Shown: positions 8,311 through 16,940, counted from the first letter of the stretch. The stretch is DNA of 64,000 nt from Bordetella avium (GCF_034424645.1 NZ_CP139969.1:1550001-1614000); one strand, 5' to 3'. The notes: a model not told the origin generated them from the sequence alone. Program-made: numbers and translations.

Positions 8311-9561
8311 ATGCACCAGAACGGCTTCACGACTACGATTCTTCATTCCGATCGCACGCAATCCGTCGAACACGGCGCCGTGCACAAGCCCATGCATCCT
8401 TCGTCGGAGTACGCTTACGAGGACTCGCGCGAGTTGGCCGCCGTGTTTCAGGGTAAAGCAGGCTTTACCTATGCGCGGCAGGGAACGCCGACGACGACGG
8501 CGCTCGAAGCCAAGATCACGCAGATGGAAGCCGGCACCGCTACGGTGAGTTTTGCTACGGGCATGGCCGCGATCGCCGCGATCTTCACGACCCTGCTGCG
8601 CCGGGGGGATCATCTGGTGTCCAGCCAATTCATTTTTGGCAATACCAATAGTCTGCTGAGCACGCTTGCTGAGCTGGGGGTGGAGATCACCTTGGTTGAC
8701 GCTACGGACGCCAGCAGGGTGCGTGCTGCATTACGTCCCAACACTCGCATGGTGTTCGCTGAAACCATCGCCAACCCCGGCACACAGGTGGCCGATCTGG
8801 CCGCGCTCGGTGAAATCTGCCGCGAGCATGGTCTAGTCTATGTGGTGGATAACACCCTTACGTCGCCCTGGCTGTTCCAGCCGCGTGATGTGGGTGCGTC
8901 GCTGGTGATGAACTCCTTGTCCAAATACATTGCGGGCCATGGTCATGCCTTGGGAGGGGCGGTCACGAACACCGGCTTGTTTGACTGGTCGGCCTACGCC
9001 AACATCTTTGACGCTTATCGCAGTGGGGCGCCCAGCAGCTGGGGCTTGACGCAGATCAAGAAAAAGGGCCTGCGTGACATGGGCGGCACATTGGCGGCAG
9101 AGCCTGCGCATCGCATTGCCATCGGTGCCGAGACGCTGGCCTTGCGCATGGATCGTCATTGCAGCAACGCATTGGCGCTGGCGCGTTTTCTGGAAAGACA
9201 TCCGGGCGTAGCCAAGGTGCATTATCCGGGACTGGCCTCGCATCCTCAGCACGAGCGTTCGGCAGCCTTGTTCCGCCAGGGGCGGTTTGGCGGCCTGTTG
9301 GGTGTCGAGCTTGCAGAGGGTATCGATTGCTTCGATTTTCTGAACCGCTTGAATATCGTGCTCAATGCCACTCACCTGGGGGATACCCGCAGTCTGGCCC
9401 TGCCTGCTGCACACACCATTTACTACGAAATGGGTCCTGAGCGCCGTGCGCAAATGGGTATTGCGGACAGCCTGATTCGTGTCTCGGTAGGAATCGAGGA
9501 CGAAGCCGATCTTTTGCAAGACTTCGATCAGGCACTGAAGGGCTCGATGAGCGTCGCCTGA
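8311..9561 (+). CDS. Cys/Met metabolism PLP enzyme (cystathionine gamma-synthase family)
   Basis: A 416-residue fold-type I pyridoxal-phosphate enzyme. Visible marks are T-Y-A-R-Q-G-T-P-T near residue 55, S-F-A-T-G-M-A-A near 75, the aspartate of V-V-D-N-T, and the PLP lysine in S-L-S-K-Y-I-A-G-H near residue 207. Members of this family make or break C-S bonds: cystathionine gamma-synthase, O-succinyl/O-acetylhomoserine sulfhydrylase and methionine gamma-lyase. Sequence reading alone does not separate these, so I leave out a gene symbol. It follows rlmB by 45 bases and could be co-transcribed. Confidence 0.8.
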   Translation: MHQNGFTTTILHSDRTQSVEHGAVHKPMHPSSEYAYEDSRELAAVFQGKAGFTYARQGTPTTTALEAKITQMEAGTATVSFATGMAAIAAIFTTLLRRGDHLVSSQFIFGNTNSLLSTLAELGVEITLVDATDASRVRAALRPNTRMVFAETIANPGTQVADLAALGEICREHGLVYVVDNTLTSPWLFQPRDVGASLVMNSLSKYIAGHGHALGGAVTNTGLFDWSAYANIFDAYRSGAPSSWGLTQIKKKGLRDMGGTLAAEPAHRIAIGAETLALRMDRHCSNALALARFLERHPGVAKVHYPGLASHPQHERSAALFRQGRFGGLLGVELAEGIDCFDFLNRLNIVLNATHLGDTRSLALPAAHTIYYEMGPERRAQMGIADSLIRVSVGIEDEADLLQDFDQALKGSMSVA

Positions 9562-9658
9562 TCGCAGCACTTCCAAAATTGGCCTTGTCTAAGCGTTTTC
9601 GGTTATTGTGCGAAGCAGCAAAAGTTAGTATTGGCGCGGCTTCGCACGAGCCTGTCGC

Positions 9659-9687
9659 TTGACAGCCGCAGACCTGCGGGGTTTACT
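9659..9687 (+). promoter_or_regulatory. predicted sigma-70 promoter of hup
   Basis: A perfect -35 box TTGACA (9659-9664), a 17-bp spacer and TTTACT (9682-9687, 4 of 6 to the consensus). Transcription would start near 9694, giving a leader of about 180 nt before hup. Predicted only. Confidence 0.5.
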
Positions 9688-9693
9688 ACATCT

Positions 9694-9876
9694 CTGCATC
9701 GCAATGTCGAATCGTCCTGAAAATGAGTGCTCGATGTCTGCGATGCAGCGGTCAAAAAGTTGTGCTTATGCAGCGCAAGAAATAGTAATTCGTCACTCGC
9801 CTGTTCTGGCGCGTTCCCACGCTGCGCTTTCGCGCCGTGCCGCGCGAAATTCATACCTTGTGAGGGGTAATACTGA
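9694..9876 (+). other. structured leader upstream of hup (rest of a 315-base gene-free gap)
   Basis: The gap 9562-9876 has no convincing protein gene. It holds the promoter above and two inverted repeats. CTGCATCGCA (9694-9703) pairs with TGCGATGCAG (9739-9748) around a 35-nt loop right at the predicted transcript start. TTTCGCGC (9828-9835) pairs with GCGCGAAA (9842-9849) around a 6-nt loop, 11 nt before the ribosome-binding site GAGGGGT (9861-9867). This suggests leader-level control of HU, but no known riboswitch is recognised. Confidence 0.4.
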
Positions 9877-10149
9877 ATGAACAAAACCGAACTCATCGAT
9901 CACATTGCCAGCAAGGCCGATATCTCCAAGGCGGCTGCAGGCCGTACGCTGGACGCGCTGATCGGTGCCGTTAAAACCACCCTGAAAAAGGGTGGCACGG
10001 TCACTTTGGTTGGCTTTGGCACTTTCGCTGTGTCTTCGCGCGCCGCCCGCACTGGCCGTAATCCGCGTACTGGCGAAACCATCAAAATCAAAAAGGCCAA
10101 GGTGCCGAAGTTCCGTCCGGGCAAAGCCCTGAAGGACGCCGTCAACTGA
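9877..10149 (+). CDS. hup: DNA-binding protein HU
   Basis: A 90-residue nucleoid protein of the HU/IHF family, exactly the usual HU length. It begins [11 protein letters not shown], has the G-F-G-T-F hinge near residue 46, the DNA-contacting arm [10 protein letters not shown] (about 58-67) and the end K-x-x-P-x-F-R-P-G-K. It bends and wraps DNA as a dimer. The arm and length point to HU, not IHF alpha or beta; HU-alpha versus HU-beta is not decided here. A good ribosome-binding site lies 9 bases before the ATG. The tRNA-Val promoter begins just after its stop. Confidence 0.95.
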   Translation: MNKTELIDHIASKADISKAAAGRTLDALIGAVKTTLKKGGTVTLVGFGTFAVSSRAARTGRNPRTGETIKIKKAKVPKFRPGKALKDAVN

Positions 10150-10197
10150 TGACGGCAGGGCAAATCGACGGTGCGGTGGTGATGCCTGCATTGCGAT

Positions 10198-10227
10198 TTG
10201 CCGATTGTCGCGTGCTTGGTATATAAT
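10198..10227 (+). promoter_or_regulatory. promoter of tRNA-Val
   Basis: TTGCCG (10198-10203), an 18-bp spacer, then a perfect TATAAT (10222-10227) followed by a GC-rich stretch, 35 bases before the mature tRNA. The GC-rich discriminator is typical of stable-RNA promoters. Confidence 0.75.
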
Positions 10228-10261
10228 TCGGGCCGCGCAAGACTTTGAGTGGCCCCGAAAT

Positions 10262-10337
10262 GGGTGCTTAGCTCAGTTGGTAGAGCGGCGCCCTTACAAG
10301 GCGTAGGTCACAGGTTCGACCCCTGTAGCACCCACCA
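10262..10337 (+). tRNA. tRNA-Val (anticodon TAC)
   Basis: 76 nt with encoded CCA. The acceptor is GGGTGCT/AGCACCC, the D-arm is AGCTCAGTTGGTAGAGC, the anticodon loop CTTACAA gives anticodon TAC, and the T-arm is CAGGTTCGACCCCTG. It is preceded by its own promoter and followed by a strong terminator, so it is a single-gene unit. Confidence 0.97.
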
Positions 10338-10357
10338 ATCAAAGTCTTTGCAAATCA

Positions 10358-10387
10358 GGCACTTAGAGAAATCTAAGTGCCTTTTTT
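10358..10387 (+). terminator. terminator of tRNA-Val
   Basis: Perfect 10-bp stem GGCACTTAGA / TCTAAGTGCC closed by a GAAA tetraloop, followed by six T. A textbook intrinsic terminator. Confidence 0.92.
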
Positions 10388-10656
10388 GTTTCTCCCTTCA
10401 AAACACGGCCCGCCACTTCCGATATGGCGGCAAAGACCGTATCAACGCCACAAATAGGCCTCGACGTCTTCCGTTCTTGGCCGGGGCTCCGAGGCTGGCC
10501 CATCGTTTCTTGCAGTTGGCTTGGCCCAGATATTGGAATGCGGGAGGGGATGCCCGTTGTGCGAGTCCACCAACAGATTGCACGACGCAGGGGTTTTCAT
10601 TTTGTGGTCATCCCGCTTTGCAATCGCCAAGCGATCTCACTAGACCCTGATTAAAC
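10388..10656 (+). other. gene-poor gap between tRNA-Val and tonB
   Basis: About 270 bases, less GC-rich than the flanking genes. Short open frames exist on both strands (for example a 76-codon frame at 10424-10654), but none has a good ribosome-binding site or a sequence I recognise. The position 3' of a tRNA gene would suit an old integration site, yet no integrase remnant or repeated tRNA end is visible. I make no functional call. Confidence 0.4.
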
Positions 10657-10678
10657 TTGCGAATCATTCGCATTTGAT
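10656..10678 (+). promoter_or_regulatory. Fur-box-like operator upstream of tonB
   Basis: GCGAAT-C-ATTCGC (10659-10671) is a perfect 6-1-6 inverted repeat within TTGCGAATCATTCGCATTTG, close to the Fur sites seen before iron-uptake genes. It lies about 90 bases before tonB, which is normally iron-repressed. Predicted only. Confidence 0.6.
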
Positions 10679-10765
10679 ATATCGTGCTGGACTTGGAAAC
10701 GCCAGCGAGTGACCAGCACTATGGGTTGCGAGCTGGCGAACTTGTCAATAGTTTCTGGCTGATTC

Positions 10766-11563
10766 ATGCCTAGCCTTCAATACGGTTGGACTTCTACTTC
10801 GCCGGCGTCGACGGGGTTGCGTGTAGGTGCCGGCATCGCCGTAGTCGCCGTGCATGTGGCGGTGATCGGTGCCATATTTTTCAGTGATTCCGAGCCGCCT
10901 GTCATGTTTGACCAGGAGCCTGTCATGGTGAGCGTGATCGAGGCGCCGGTTCCACAGGTGGCAAAGGCCGAACCCAATCCCGACCAAGCCGTCGAAGAGA
11001 CGCCGCCTCCAGAACCCGTGGTTGAACCGCCGCCGCCAGACCCGGAACCCGAAGTCGAACCTGAGCCGGACCCTGAGCCTGAGCCTGAGCCAGTGATCGA
11101 GAAAGCGCCGGAGCCTGCACCCAAGCCCAAGCCCAAACCACAGCCGAAACCACAGCCGAAACCGCAACCTCAGCCTAAAACCGAGGTCAAGGCCGAGCCG
11201 AAGCCGGCTACCCCGCCTGCCGGCGCGACGGACGGGGAGCAGGTCACACAGGCGCCTAAGCAGGGGCCCGCGCCGGATGAGCCGGTATTCATGTCGAGCG
11301 TGGAGTATCTGGGTACCCGGCCTTCGCCGCGTTATCCGCCGGATTCGGTGCGCCGCCGCGAACAAGGCCGCGTGATCGTACTGGTGACGATCAATCCGCA
11401 AGGCTACGTCGATAAGGCCGTCATTGATTCGTCTTCGGGTTTCCGGCGATTGGACAATGCGGCCGTAGAGGCTGTGCGCGCGGCAAGATTCAAACCACTG
11501 ACCCGTAACGGTATTCCTCAAACGGCGATGGCCAGGATTCCGTTCGATTTTGGACTTAAGTAA
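10766..11563 (+). CDS. tonB: energy-transducing protein TonB
   Basis: A 265-residue TonB. There is one N-terminal membrane anchor (about residues 20-40), then a long Pro-Glu and Pro-Lys rich periplasmic spacer (about 60-150, with K-P-K-P-Q-P repeats). The C-terminal TonB domain (about 180-265) contains Y-P-P-D-S-V-R-R-R-E-Q-G-R-V and S-S-G-F-R-R-L-D-N-A-A. It links the ExbB-ExbD proton motor in the inner membrane to siderophore and haem receptors in the outer membrane. It is followed after 19 bases by exbB and preceded by a Fur-like box, so iron-responsive expression of the three-gene operon is likely. Confidence 0.95.
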   Translation: MPSLQYGWTSTSPASTGLRVGAGIAVVAVHVAVIGAIFFSDSEPPVMFDQEPVMVSVIEAPVPQVAKAEPNPDQAVEETPPPEPVVEPPPPDPEPEVEPEPDPEPEPEPVIEKAPEPAPKPKPKPQPKPQPKPQPQPKTEVKAEPKPATPPAGATDGEQVTQAPKQGPAPDEPVFMSSVEYLGTRPSPRYPPDSVRRREQGRVIVLVTINPQGYVDKAVIDSSSGFRRLDNAAVEAVRAARFKPLTRNGIPQTAMARIPFDFGLK

Positions 11564-11582
11564 TTAAGCAAAGGGAACTGAG

Positions 11583-12497
11583 ATGTTCAACGCAATTCAA
11601 AACGCCATGATGGTCGTGGCCCAGGCGGTGAGCCCTGCGGCAGGCGCAGGCGAGACGGCGCCCGCAGCGCCTGCGGTTGCCCAGCCCCTGCAACAGGCAG
11701 CCGATGCGCTCGCGGCTCCGGCCGCCGGTTTGCCGCCGCCCGCAGCAGCCGTCCCTGATATGGGCTTTATGCACTTTGTTGCGCAAAGCGATTTTGTGGG
11801 CAAGGCCTTGTTCGTCATCCTCATCCTGATGTCGCTGGTGACCTGGTATCTCATTGTGGTCAAGACGCTGAGCAACCTGAGCATGCGCAAGCGTGCAGCC
11901 AACTTCCTGAACCATTTCTGGAATGCCAGTTCGCTCAAACAGGTCGAGAACGAAATCGTGACTCACGGCGCGCGTGATCCTTTCTCGCATCTGGCCATTC
12001 ATGCCATTCATGCGCAGAGCCATCACGCCAAGTTCGGCGCGACCAAACTGGAAGAGGCCGGCAGCAACGGCGAGTTTGTGACGCGCACGATGCGCAAAGT
12101 CATTGACGAAGAAACCGCCAAGCTGGAAAACGGCTTGACTGTGCTCGCCTCGGTGGGTTCGACGGCTCCATTTGTCGGCTTGTTCGGCACGGTATGGGGT
12201 GTGTACCACGCACTGGTCGGCATTGGGCTGTCCGATGGCGTGACCATCAACCGCATCGCGGGTCCGGTGGGCGAGGCCCTCATCATGACGGGTCTGGGTC
12301 TGGCCGTGGCCATCCCGGCAGTGCTGGCATACAACGCTTTTGTGCGCAACAACCGCGTCTTTCTGTCGCGTCTTGATGCGTTCGCGCATGACCTGTTTGC
12401 TTTCCTGACGACGGGCCAGCAGGTCGCGGTGTCGGATGGCAAGATCCGCGCATTGCGCCGCCAGGGACAGACCGAGCAAGCGCGAGGGGGTGAATAA
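11583..12497 (+). CDS. exbB: biopolymer transport protein ExbB
   Basis: A 304-residue MotA/TolQ/ExbB-type proton-channel protein. An Ala/Pro-rich N-terminal region of about 55 residues precedes the first membrane helix (F-V-I-L-I-L-M-S-L-V-T-W-Y-L). The two paired C-terminal helices hold A-P-F-V-G-L-F-G-T-V-W-G and G-L-G-L-A-V-A-I-P-A-V-L-A-Y-N. It forms the stator of the TonB system. Its stop codon overlaps the exbD start (TAATG), showing translational coupling. The extended N-terminus is typical of long ExbB proteins in beta-proteobacteria and pseudomonads. Confidence 0.95.
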   Translation: MFNAIQNAMMVVAQAVSPAAGAGETAPAAPAVAQPLQQAADALAAPAAGLPPPAAAVPDMGFMHFVAQSDFVGKALFVILILMSLVTWYLIVVKTLSNLSMRKRAANFLNHFWNASSLKQVENEIVTHGARDPFSHLAIHAIHAQSHHAKFGATKLEEAGSNGEFVTRTMRKVIDEETAKLENGLTVLASVGSTAPFVGLFGTVWGVYHALVGIGLSDGVTINRIAGPVGEALIMTGLGLAVAIPAVLAYNAFVRNNRVFLSRLDAFAHDLFAFLTTGQQVAVSDGKIRALRRQGQTEQARGGE

Positions 12498-12931
12498 TGG
12501 CCTTCGGCAGCTTCGACAACAAGGGGTCGGGCGGCCACACCGTGTCCGAGATCAACATGGTGCCCCTTATCGACGTGATGCTGGTGCTGTTGGTGATCTT
12601 CATCATCACGGCGCCGCTGCTGGCGCACTCCATCAAGATCAATATGCCGCAGGTGACGGCCGAACAGATCCAGGAGGACCCCAAAACGGTCGATCTGGCG
12701 ATCGATGCCAACGGCACCCTCTTTTGGGATGAGCAGCCCGTCACGCTGGAGGACCTACCTTATCGTTTCAAGCTTATCTCGGGGGATAAACCGCAACCGG
12801 AAATTCGTATCCGCGCTGACCAGAACACGCGCTACGAAACGCTGGCCAAGGTGATGGCATCGGCCCGACGCTCGGGCATGAGCCGTATCGGTTTCGTGAC
12901 GACACCGGCGCCAGCCAGCCCCGCTCCGTGA
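12497..12931 (+). CDS. exbD: biopolymer transport protein ExbD
   Basis: A 144-residue ExbD/TolR-type protein with one membrane helix (about residues 22-45). It carries the motif N-M-V-P-L-I-D-V-M-L-V-L-L-V-I-F, whose aspartate is the proton-carrying residue of the family. The rest is a periplasmic domain. It overlaps exbB by one base and ends the tonB-exbB-exbD operon. A hairpin follows about ten bases after the stop. Confidence 0.95.
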   Translation: MAFGSFDNKGSGGHTVSEINMVPLIDVMLVLLVIFIITAPLLAHSIKINMPQVTAEQIQEDPKTVDLAIDANGTLFWDEQPVTLEDLPYRFKLISGDKPQPEIRIRADQNTRYETLAKVMASARRSGMSRIGFVTTPAPASPAP

Positions 12932-12940
12932 TGTTCCCGT

Positions 12941-12969
12941 CGGGCCTGCGATAAGCAGGCCCGTTGTCT
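12941..12969 (+). terminator. probable terminator of tonB-exbB-exbD
   Basis: Perfect 9-bp stem CGGGCCTGC / GCAGGCCCG with loop GATAA, followed by TTGTCT. The weak T-run lowers certainty. Confidence 0.5.
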
Positions 12970-13025
12970 ATGGGGCATCGCAAAACGTTTGCTTGTCCTA
13001 CCCAGGTTCGCGCTAGAATCGCTGC

Positions 13026-13697
13026 ATGCGCGTACTCGTAATTGAAGATGACACAACTCTGGGCCATGCGCTCCAGGAATTTCTGTCCGATCAGGGCTAT
13101 GCCGTGGACTGGCTCACCGAAGGTGACAAGGTTCAGGGGGCACTGGCGGGTCAGCCTTATGAACTCCTTTTGCTGGATCTCAACCTGCCGGGCCAAAGCG
13201 GTCTGGAGGTGTTGCGCCAGTTGCGCCAGGAAGGCAACCAGGTGCCGGTGCTCATCCTGACGGCCCGCGATGGTTTGGATGACCGTGTGGCTGGGCTGGA
13301 TGCGGGCGCAGATGACTACGTCACCAAGCCGTTCGATCTGCCAGAACTGGCTGCCCGAGTGCGTGCTTTGGGTCGCCGTCGTACCGGCCAGGCCCAGCCG
13401 CTCATCGAAGTCGGTCCGTTGGTGTTCGATACGGTTGGCCGCGAAGTGCGTGTTAACGGGCAGCGCCTTTCCTTGTCGGTGCGAGAGCTGTCAGTGCTGG
13501 AAATGCTGATGGCGCGGGTTGGCCGCGTGATCACAAAACGTCAGATCGTCAATTCGCTCTCTGCCTGGGATGCCGATTTCAGTGAAAATGCGGTAGAGGT
13601 CTATGTCTACCGGCTGCGCAAGCGGCTTGAGGGTACAGGGGCCAGCATCCAGACGGTGCGTGGTTTTGGCTATATGCTGGACGTCGAAGGCGCGTGA
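13026..13697 (+). CDS. OmpR-family response regulator
   Basis: A 223-residue two-component regulator. The receiver domain (1-115) has the acidic pocket E7-D8-D9, the phospho-acceptor Asp51 in L-L-L-L-D-L-N-L-P, Thr79 and Lys101 (V-T-K-P-F). The winged-helix DNA-binding domain (about 125-220) has the usual V-Y-V-Y-R-L-R-K-R-L and T-V-R-G-F-G-Y-M-L ending. It is closest in feel to the TctD/QseB/PmrA group. The partner sensor kinase begins about 105 bases downstream, and kup overlaps the kinase end. Target genes are not known. Confidence 0.9.
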   Translation: MRVLVIEDDTTLGHALQEFLSDQGYAVDWLTEGDKVQGALAGQPYELLLLDLNLPGQSGLEVLRQLRQEGNQVPVLILTARDGLDDRVAGLDAGADDYVTKPFDLPELAARVRALGRRRTGQAQPLIEVGPLVFDTVGREVRVNGQRLSLSVRELSVLEMLMARVGRVITKRQIVNSLSAWDADFSENAVEVYVYRLRKRLEGTGASIQTVRGFGYMLDVEGA

Positions 13698-13803
13698 TCG
13701 CCTGCCGCCGCCCCGCCTGCAGGCGGAGCCTGTGCGATAGGGCGGGTCGCGCTAGCAATCTGTTTAACCCGATGACAACGGGCGCACGCTCGCGAGGGTG
13801 ATC

Positions 13804-14949
13804 ATGAGCCGCTCACCCATGATGCCGGACTCTACAACCGAATCTTTGCCGCAACAAAACGGCTGGAAGTTGCAGCAAGGCTCTCTGGCGCGCCATCTCG
13901 TGGTGCGTTTGATGCCGCCGATTCTCCTCTTGGTGCTGCTGGACCTGGCCGCCACCTGGGTGATCACGCACAAGATCGATATGTCGGCCTGGATGCTGGA
14001 GGATTTCTTCTGGTTGATGGTCGTCGGGCAGGTATTGCTGATCGCCTTGTTCGCCGGCGTCATTATCCAGGGGGTGCGTTCGGGGCTTCGCTCGGTTAAC
14101 TTGTTGTCCGAAGAGATCAGGCAGCGTTCCATCGACGATATGCAATCGCTGGCGGTACGTGGCTTGCCGGCCGAGATTGCCCCTCTGGTCACGCATATCA
14201 ATGATTTGCTGCTGCGGCTTGATGCCTCGCTGGCCGCACAACGGCGCTTTATCGGCCATGCCGCTCATCAACTGCGCACTCCTTTAAGCGGTCTAAGGCT
14301 TGAGTCCGAGCTGATGCTGGCGCGTCCCTTGCCCGAGGATGTGCGTGCCCGCGCCGAACGCATCAAGGTTGTGAGCGACCGCATGATCCGCCTGGGTCAG
14401 CAATTGTTGGTGCTGGCCAAGGCTGACCCCAATACGCGGCCACAGGACCGTTTTCTGCGTCTGGATTTGTGTGAGTGGGTGCGCGCCAGCGGCGCGGAGT
14501 GGATTCCTCGTGCCCGTGCCCTGCAGGTCGAGATTGCCCTGTTGGCGCCGGATCAGCCCGTCTGGATCGACGGCGATCCCTTGTTGCTGGATGAGCTCCT
14601 GGGTAATTTAATCGATAACGCGCTGCGTTATGGCCGGCCACAGGGGCGTATCACGCTGACTGTTGACGACAATCCCCCCCTGCTGACTGTCGAGGACGAT
14701 GGTCCCGGTATTGATGCCGAGGAAAGCAAACGGGTATTCGAGGCGTTTTACCGGTCGCCATCGGCAGCCGCTGATGGGTCGGGTCTGGGTCTGGCTATCG
14801 TGCGCGAAATCGCCGGCGCCCATGGTGCCTGGTGCAAACTTATCAGTCGGCCTGTTTATAGCGGTACTCGGATATCCGTCGTGTTTCCCGGTCCGCGCAA
14901 GGGCGCTCAACTTTCTCGTCACGAACCTCCTTATGAGTCACACCTCTGA
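13804..14949 (+). CDS. sensor histidine kinase (TctE/QseC-like, very short periplasmic loop)
   Basis: A 381-residue membrane kinase, partner of the regulator just upstream. Two membrane helices (about residues 34-55 and 68-90) enclose only about 12 residues, so it has almost no periplasmic sensing domain. A HAMP-like linker leads to the dimerisation domain with the phospho-acceptor His155 in H-A-A-H-Q-L-R-T-P-L. The ATPase domain follows, with N-L-I-D-N-A-L-R-Y-G, D-D-G-P-G-I-D and G-S-G-L-G-L-A-I-V. I chose the ATG at 13804 behind CGAGGG; a GTG two codons earlier is also in frame. Its last 17 bases overlap the start of kup, suggesting coupled expression. Confidence 0.88.
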   Translation: MSRSPMMPDSTTESLPQQNGWKLQQGSLARHLVVRLMPPILLLVLLDLAATWVITHKIDMSAWMLEDFFWLMVVGQVLLIALFAGVIIQGVRSGLRSVNLLSEEIRQRSIDDMQSLAVRGLPAEIAPLVTHINDLLLRLDASLAAQRRFIGHAAHQLRTPLSGLRLESELMLARPLPEDVRARAERIKVVSDRMIRLGQQLLVLAKADPNTRPQDRFLRLDLCEWVRASGAEWIPRARALQVEIALLAPDQPVWIDGDPLLLDELLGNLIDNALRYGRPQGRITLTVDDNPPLLTVEDDGPGIDAEESKRVFEAFYRSPSAAADGSGLGLAIVREIAGAHGAWCKLISRPVYSGTRISVVFPGPRKGAQLSRHEPPYESHL

Positions 14950-16813
14950 GCAAGGCGCCTCCCGGCCCGTTGCCTTAATGATGGGCGCCCTGGGCGTTGT
15001 CTATGGGGACATCGGCACCAGTCCGTTATACACGCTGCGTGCCTGCCTCACCGAATTCGCCGATCTTCAACCCGCCCACATCCTCGGGGTGTTGTCGATT
15101 CTGTTCTGGCTGTTGATGGTGGTGGTGTCCTTTAAGTATGTGTTGTTGATCCTGCGGGCAGACAACCAGGGCGAGGGCGGCACGCTGGCGCTGTTGGAAC
15201 TTGCTGTGCGCGGGCGTAGCGGAAGGCTGCGCACCTTTTTTGTGGTGCTAGGTATTTTCGGCGCTGCGCTTTTCTATGGTGACAGCATGATCACACCCGC
15301 CATTTCAGTCTTGTCCGCGATCGAAGGCATCGGCGTGGTGTCTCATACGCTGGATCCGTGGATCGTGCCGCTTGCGCTCTTGGTGCTGCTCGCGCTGTTC
15401 GCCATTCAGTCGCGCGGCACGGGTACAGTCGGCAAGCTGTTTGGTCCGGTGATGGTTGTGTGGTTTGCCACGCTGGGCGTGCTCGGAGGCTGGCAGGTCT
15501 GGCAGACGCCCGAGGTGCTGGTGGCGCTCAATCCGATATGGGCGCTGCGTTTTGTTTTTGAGTTTCCCGTGATGAGCTTTCTGCTGCTCGGTGCGGTCGT
15601 GCTGGCTTTGACCGGCGCCGAGGCTCTCTACGCCGATATGGGCCATTTCGGGCGTCCAGCTATCCGGCGAGCCTGGTTCAGCATGGTGCTGCCGTCGCTC
15701 ACACTTTGTTATCTGGGGCAAGGTGCTTTGCTGCTGCGCGATCCCAGCGCGATTCGCAATCCTTTCTTTCTGATGGCCCCAGAATGGGGGCTGGCCGCCT
15801 TGGTCGGGCTGGCGACGGTGGCCACCGTCGTGGCTTCCCAGGCCGTGATTTCTGGCGCTTTCTCCGTGACGCGCCAGGCAGTGCAATTGGGTTTCTGGCC
15901 GCGCATGCAGATTCTGCACACTTCGGCGGTCGAGAAAGGCCAGATCTATCTGCCGCAGGTCAATGCGCTGCTCTTGTGTGCCGTGTTGGTGCTGGTGATA
16001 ACGTTTCGCAATTCTGAGAACCTCGCCGCCGCCTATGGTTTTGCCGTGACGGGAACCATGTTGATGACCTCGATCTTGGCCTTCGCGGTATTGCCTCGCG
16101 GATCAACCGGGGCCAAGCGTCTGGGCTGGATGCTTGTATTGGGCGTGTTGCTGATCATCGATGTGTTGCTGTTCAGCGCCAATATTTTCAAGATTCACGA
16201 AGGGGGCTGGATGCCGCTGTTGGTCGGGGTGGTTGTTTTTACGCTCATGATGACCTGGCGGCGTGGCCGCCAACTGCTGGCTGATATCCAGGCCCGGGAT
16301 CGTCAGCCGCTACAGGAATTCATGGATCAGCTCGAGAGCTATCCGCCCGCGCGCGTGCCGGGCACGGCCGTGTTCATGACCTTGAACAATGACAATGTGC
16401 CGCCGGCGTTGTTGCACAACCTCAAGCACAACAAAGTGCTGCATGATCACGTGCTGTTTTTGTCCATCCGTGTGGCCGATGTGCCTTATATCGCCGAGCA
16501 GGACCGCTTCTCGGTCAAACGGGTCAGCGCATCGAGTTGGCAAGCGGTCATTCATTACGGTTTTAAGGAAGATCCCGATGTGCCGGAGGCGTTGCGCCTG
16601 GTAGCTGAGGCCTATCCGGAAATTGACCTCGAGCCTATGCGCACCTCGTTTTTCCTGTCGCGCCAGGCTGTGGTTGCCGCCCGGCGTCCTGCCATGTCGC
16701 GTTGGCGTCGCACCGTGTTTTCTTTCATGGCGCGCAATTCGACGCGCAGTACCAAGTTTTTCAAGATTCCCCCTAACCGCGTGGTGGAGATGGGCATGCA
16801 GATCGAGCTGTGA
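14933..16813 (+). CDS. kup: Kup-type potassium uptake protein
   Basis: A 626-residue K+/H+ symporter, near the 622 residues of E. coli Kup. It begins with the family block A-L-M-M-G-A-L-G-V-V-Y-G-D-I-G-T-S-P-L-Y, followed by about twelve membrane helices including Y-G-D-S-M-I-T-P-A-I-S-V-L-S-A. The cytoplasmic C-terminal domain (about 460-626) has P-G-T-A-V-F-M-T and ends P-P-N-R-V-V-E-M-G. The start ATG lies inside the end of the kinase gene, so translation is probably coupled. Whether the two-component pair senses potassium or turgor is only a guess from this arrangement. Confidence 0.95.
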   Translation: MSHTSEQGASRPVALMMGALGVVYGDIGTSPLYTLRACLTEFADLQPAHILGVLSILFWLLMVVVSFKYVLLILRADNQGEGGTLALLELAVRGRSGRLRTFFVVLGIFGAALFYGDSMITPAISVLSAIEGIGVVSHTLDPWIVPLALLVLLALFAIQSRGTGTVGKLFGPVMVVWFATLGVLGGWQVWQTPEVLVALNPIWALRFVFEFPVMSFLLLGAVVLALTGAEALYADMGHFGRPAIRRAWFSMVLPSLTLCYLGQGALLLRDPSAIRNPFFLMAPEWGLAALVGLATVATVVASQAVISGAFSVTRQAVQLGFWPRMQILHTSAVEKGQIYLPQVNALLLCAVLVLVITFRNSENLAAAYGFAVTGTMLMTSILAFAVLPRGSTGAKRLGWMLVLGVLLIIDVLLFSANIFKIHEGGWMPLLVGVVVFTLMMTWRRGRQLLADIQARDRQPLQEFMDQLESYPPARVPGTAVFMTLNNDNVPPALLHNLKHNKVLHDHVLFLSIRVADVPYIAEQDRFSVKRVSASSWQAVIHYGFKEDPDVPEALRLVAEAYPEIDLEPMRTSFFLSRQAVVAARRPAMSRWRRTVFSFMARNSTRSTKFFKIPPNRVVEMGMQIEL

Positions 16814-16940
16814 GTTGACTCAGGCCCTACCTTATTCTCAGCACTTTCTGGTTTACGCGGCCCGCCCTGTTTTGCATACTTTTGGAGACCCTATATGAGG
16901 GGTGATCCGAGTTAAGGCTGACATATGGTGGGTGAATATA

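Noticed and set aside
9659..9880. 73-codon open frame in the hup leader
   Set aside because: Starts on the predicted -35 box and overlaps the hup start; better explained as leader.
10424..10654. 76-codon open frame between tRNA-Val and tonB
   Set aside because: No ribosome-binding site, no recognised sequence; chance frame in a non-coding gap.
13713..13726. Perfect 14-bp palindrome CCGCCTGCAGGCGG between regulator and kinase
   Set aside because: GC-rich dyads of this sort are common in such genomes; without conservation data it cannot be called an operator, and it lacks a T-run for a terminator.
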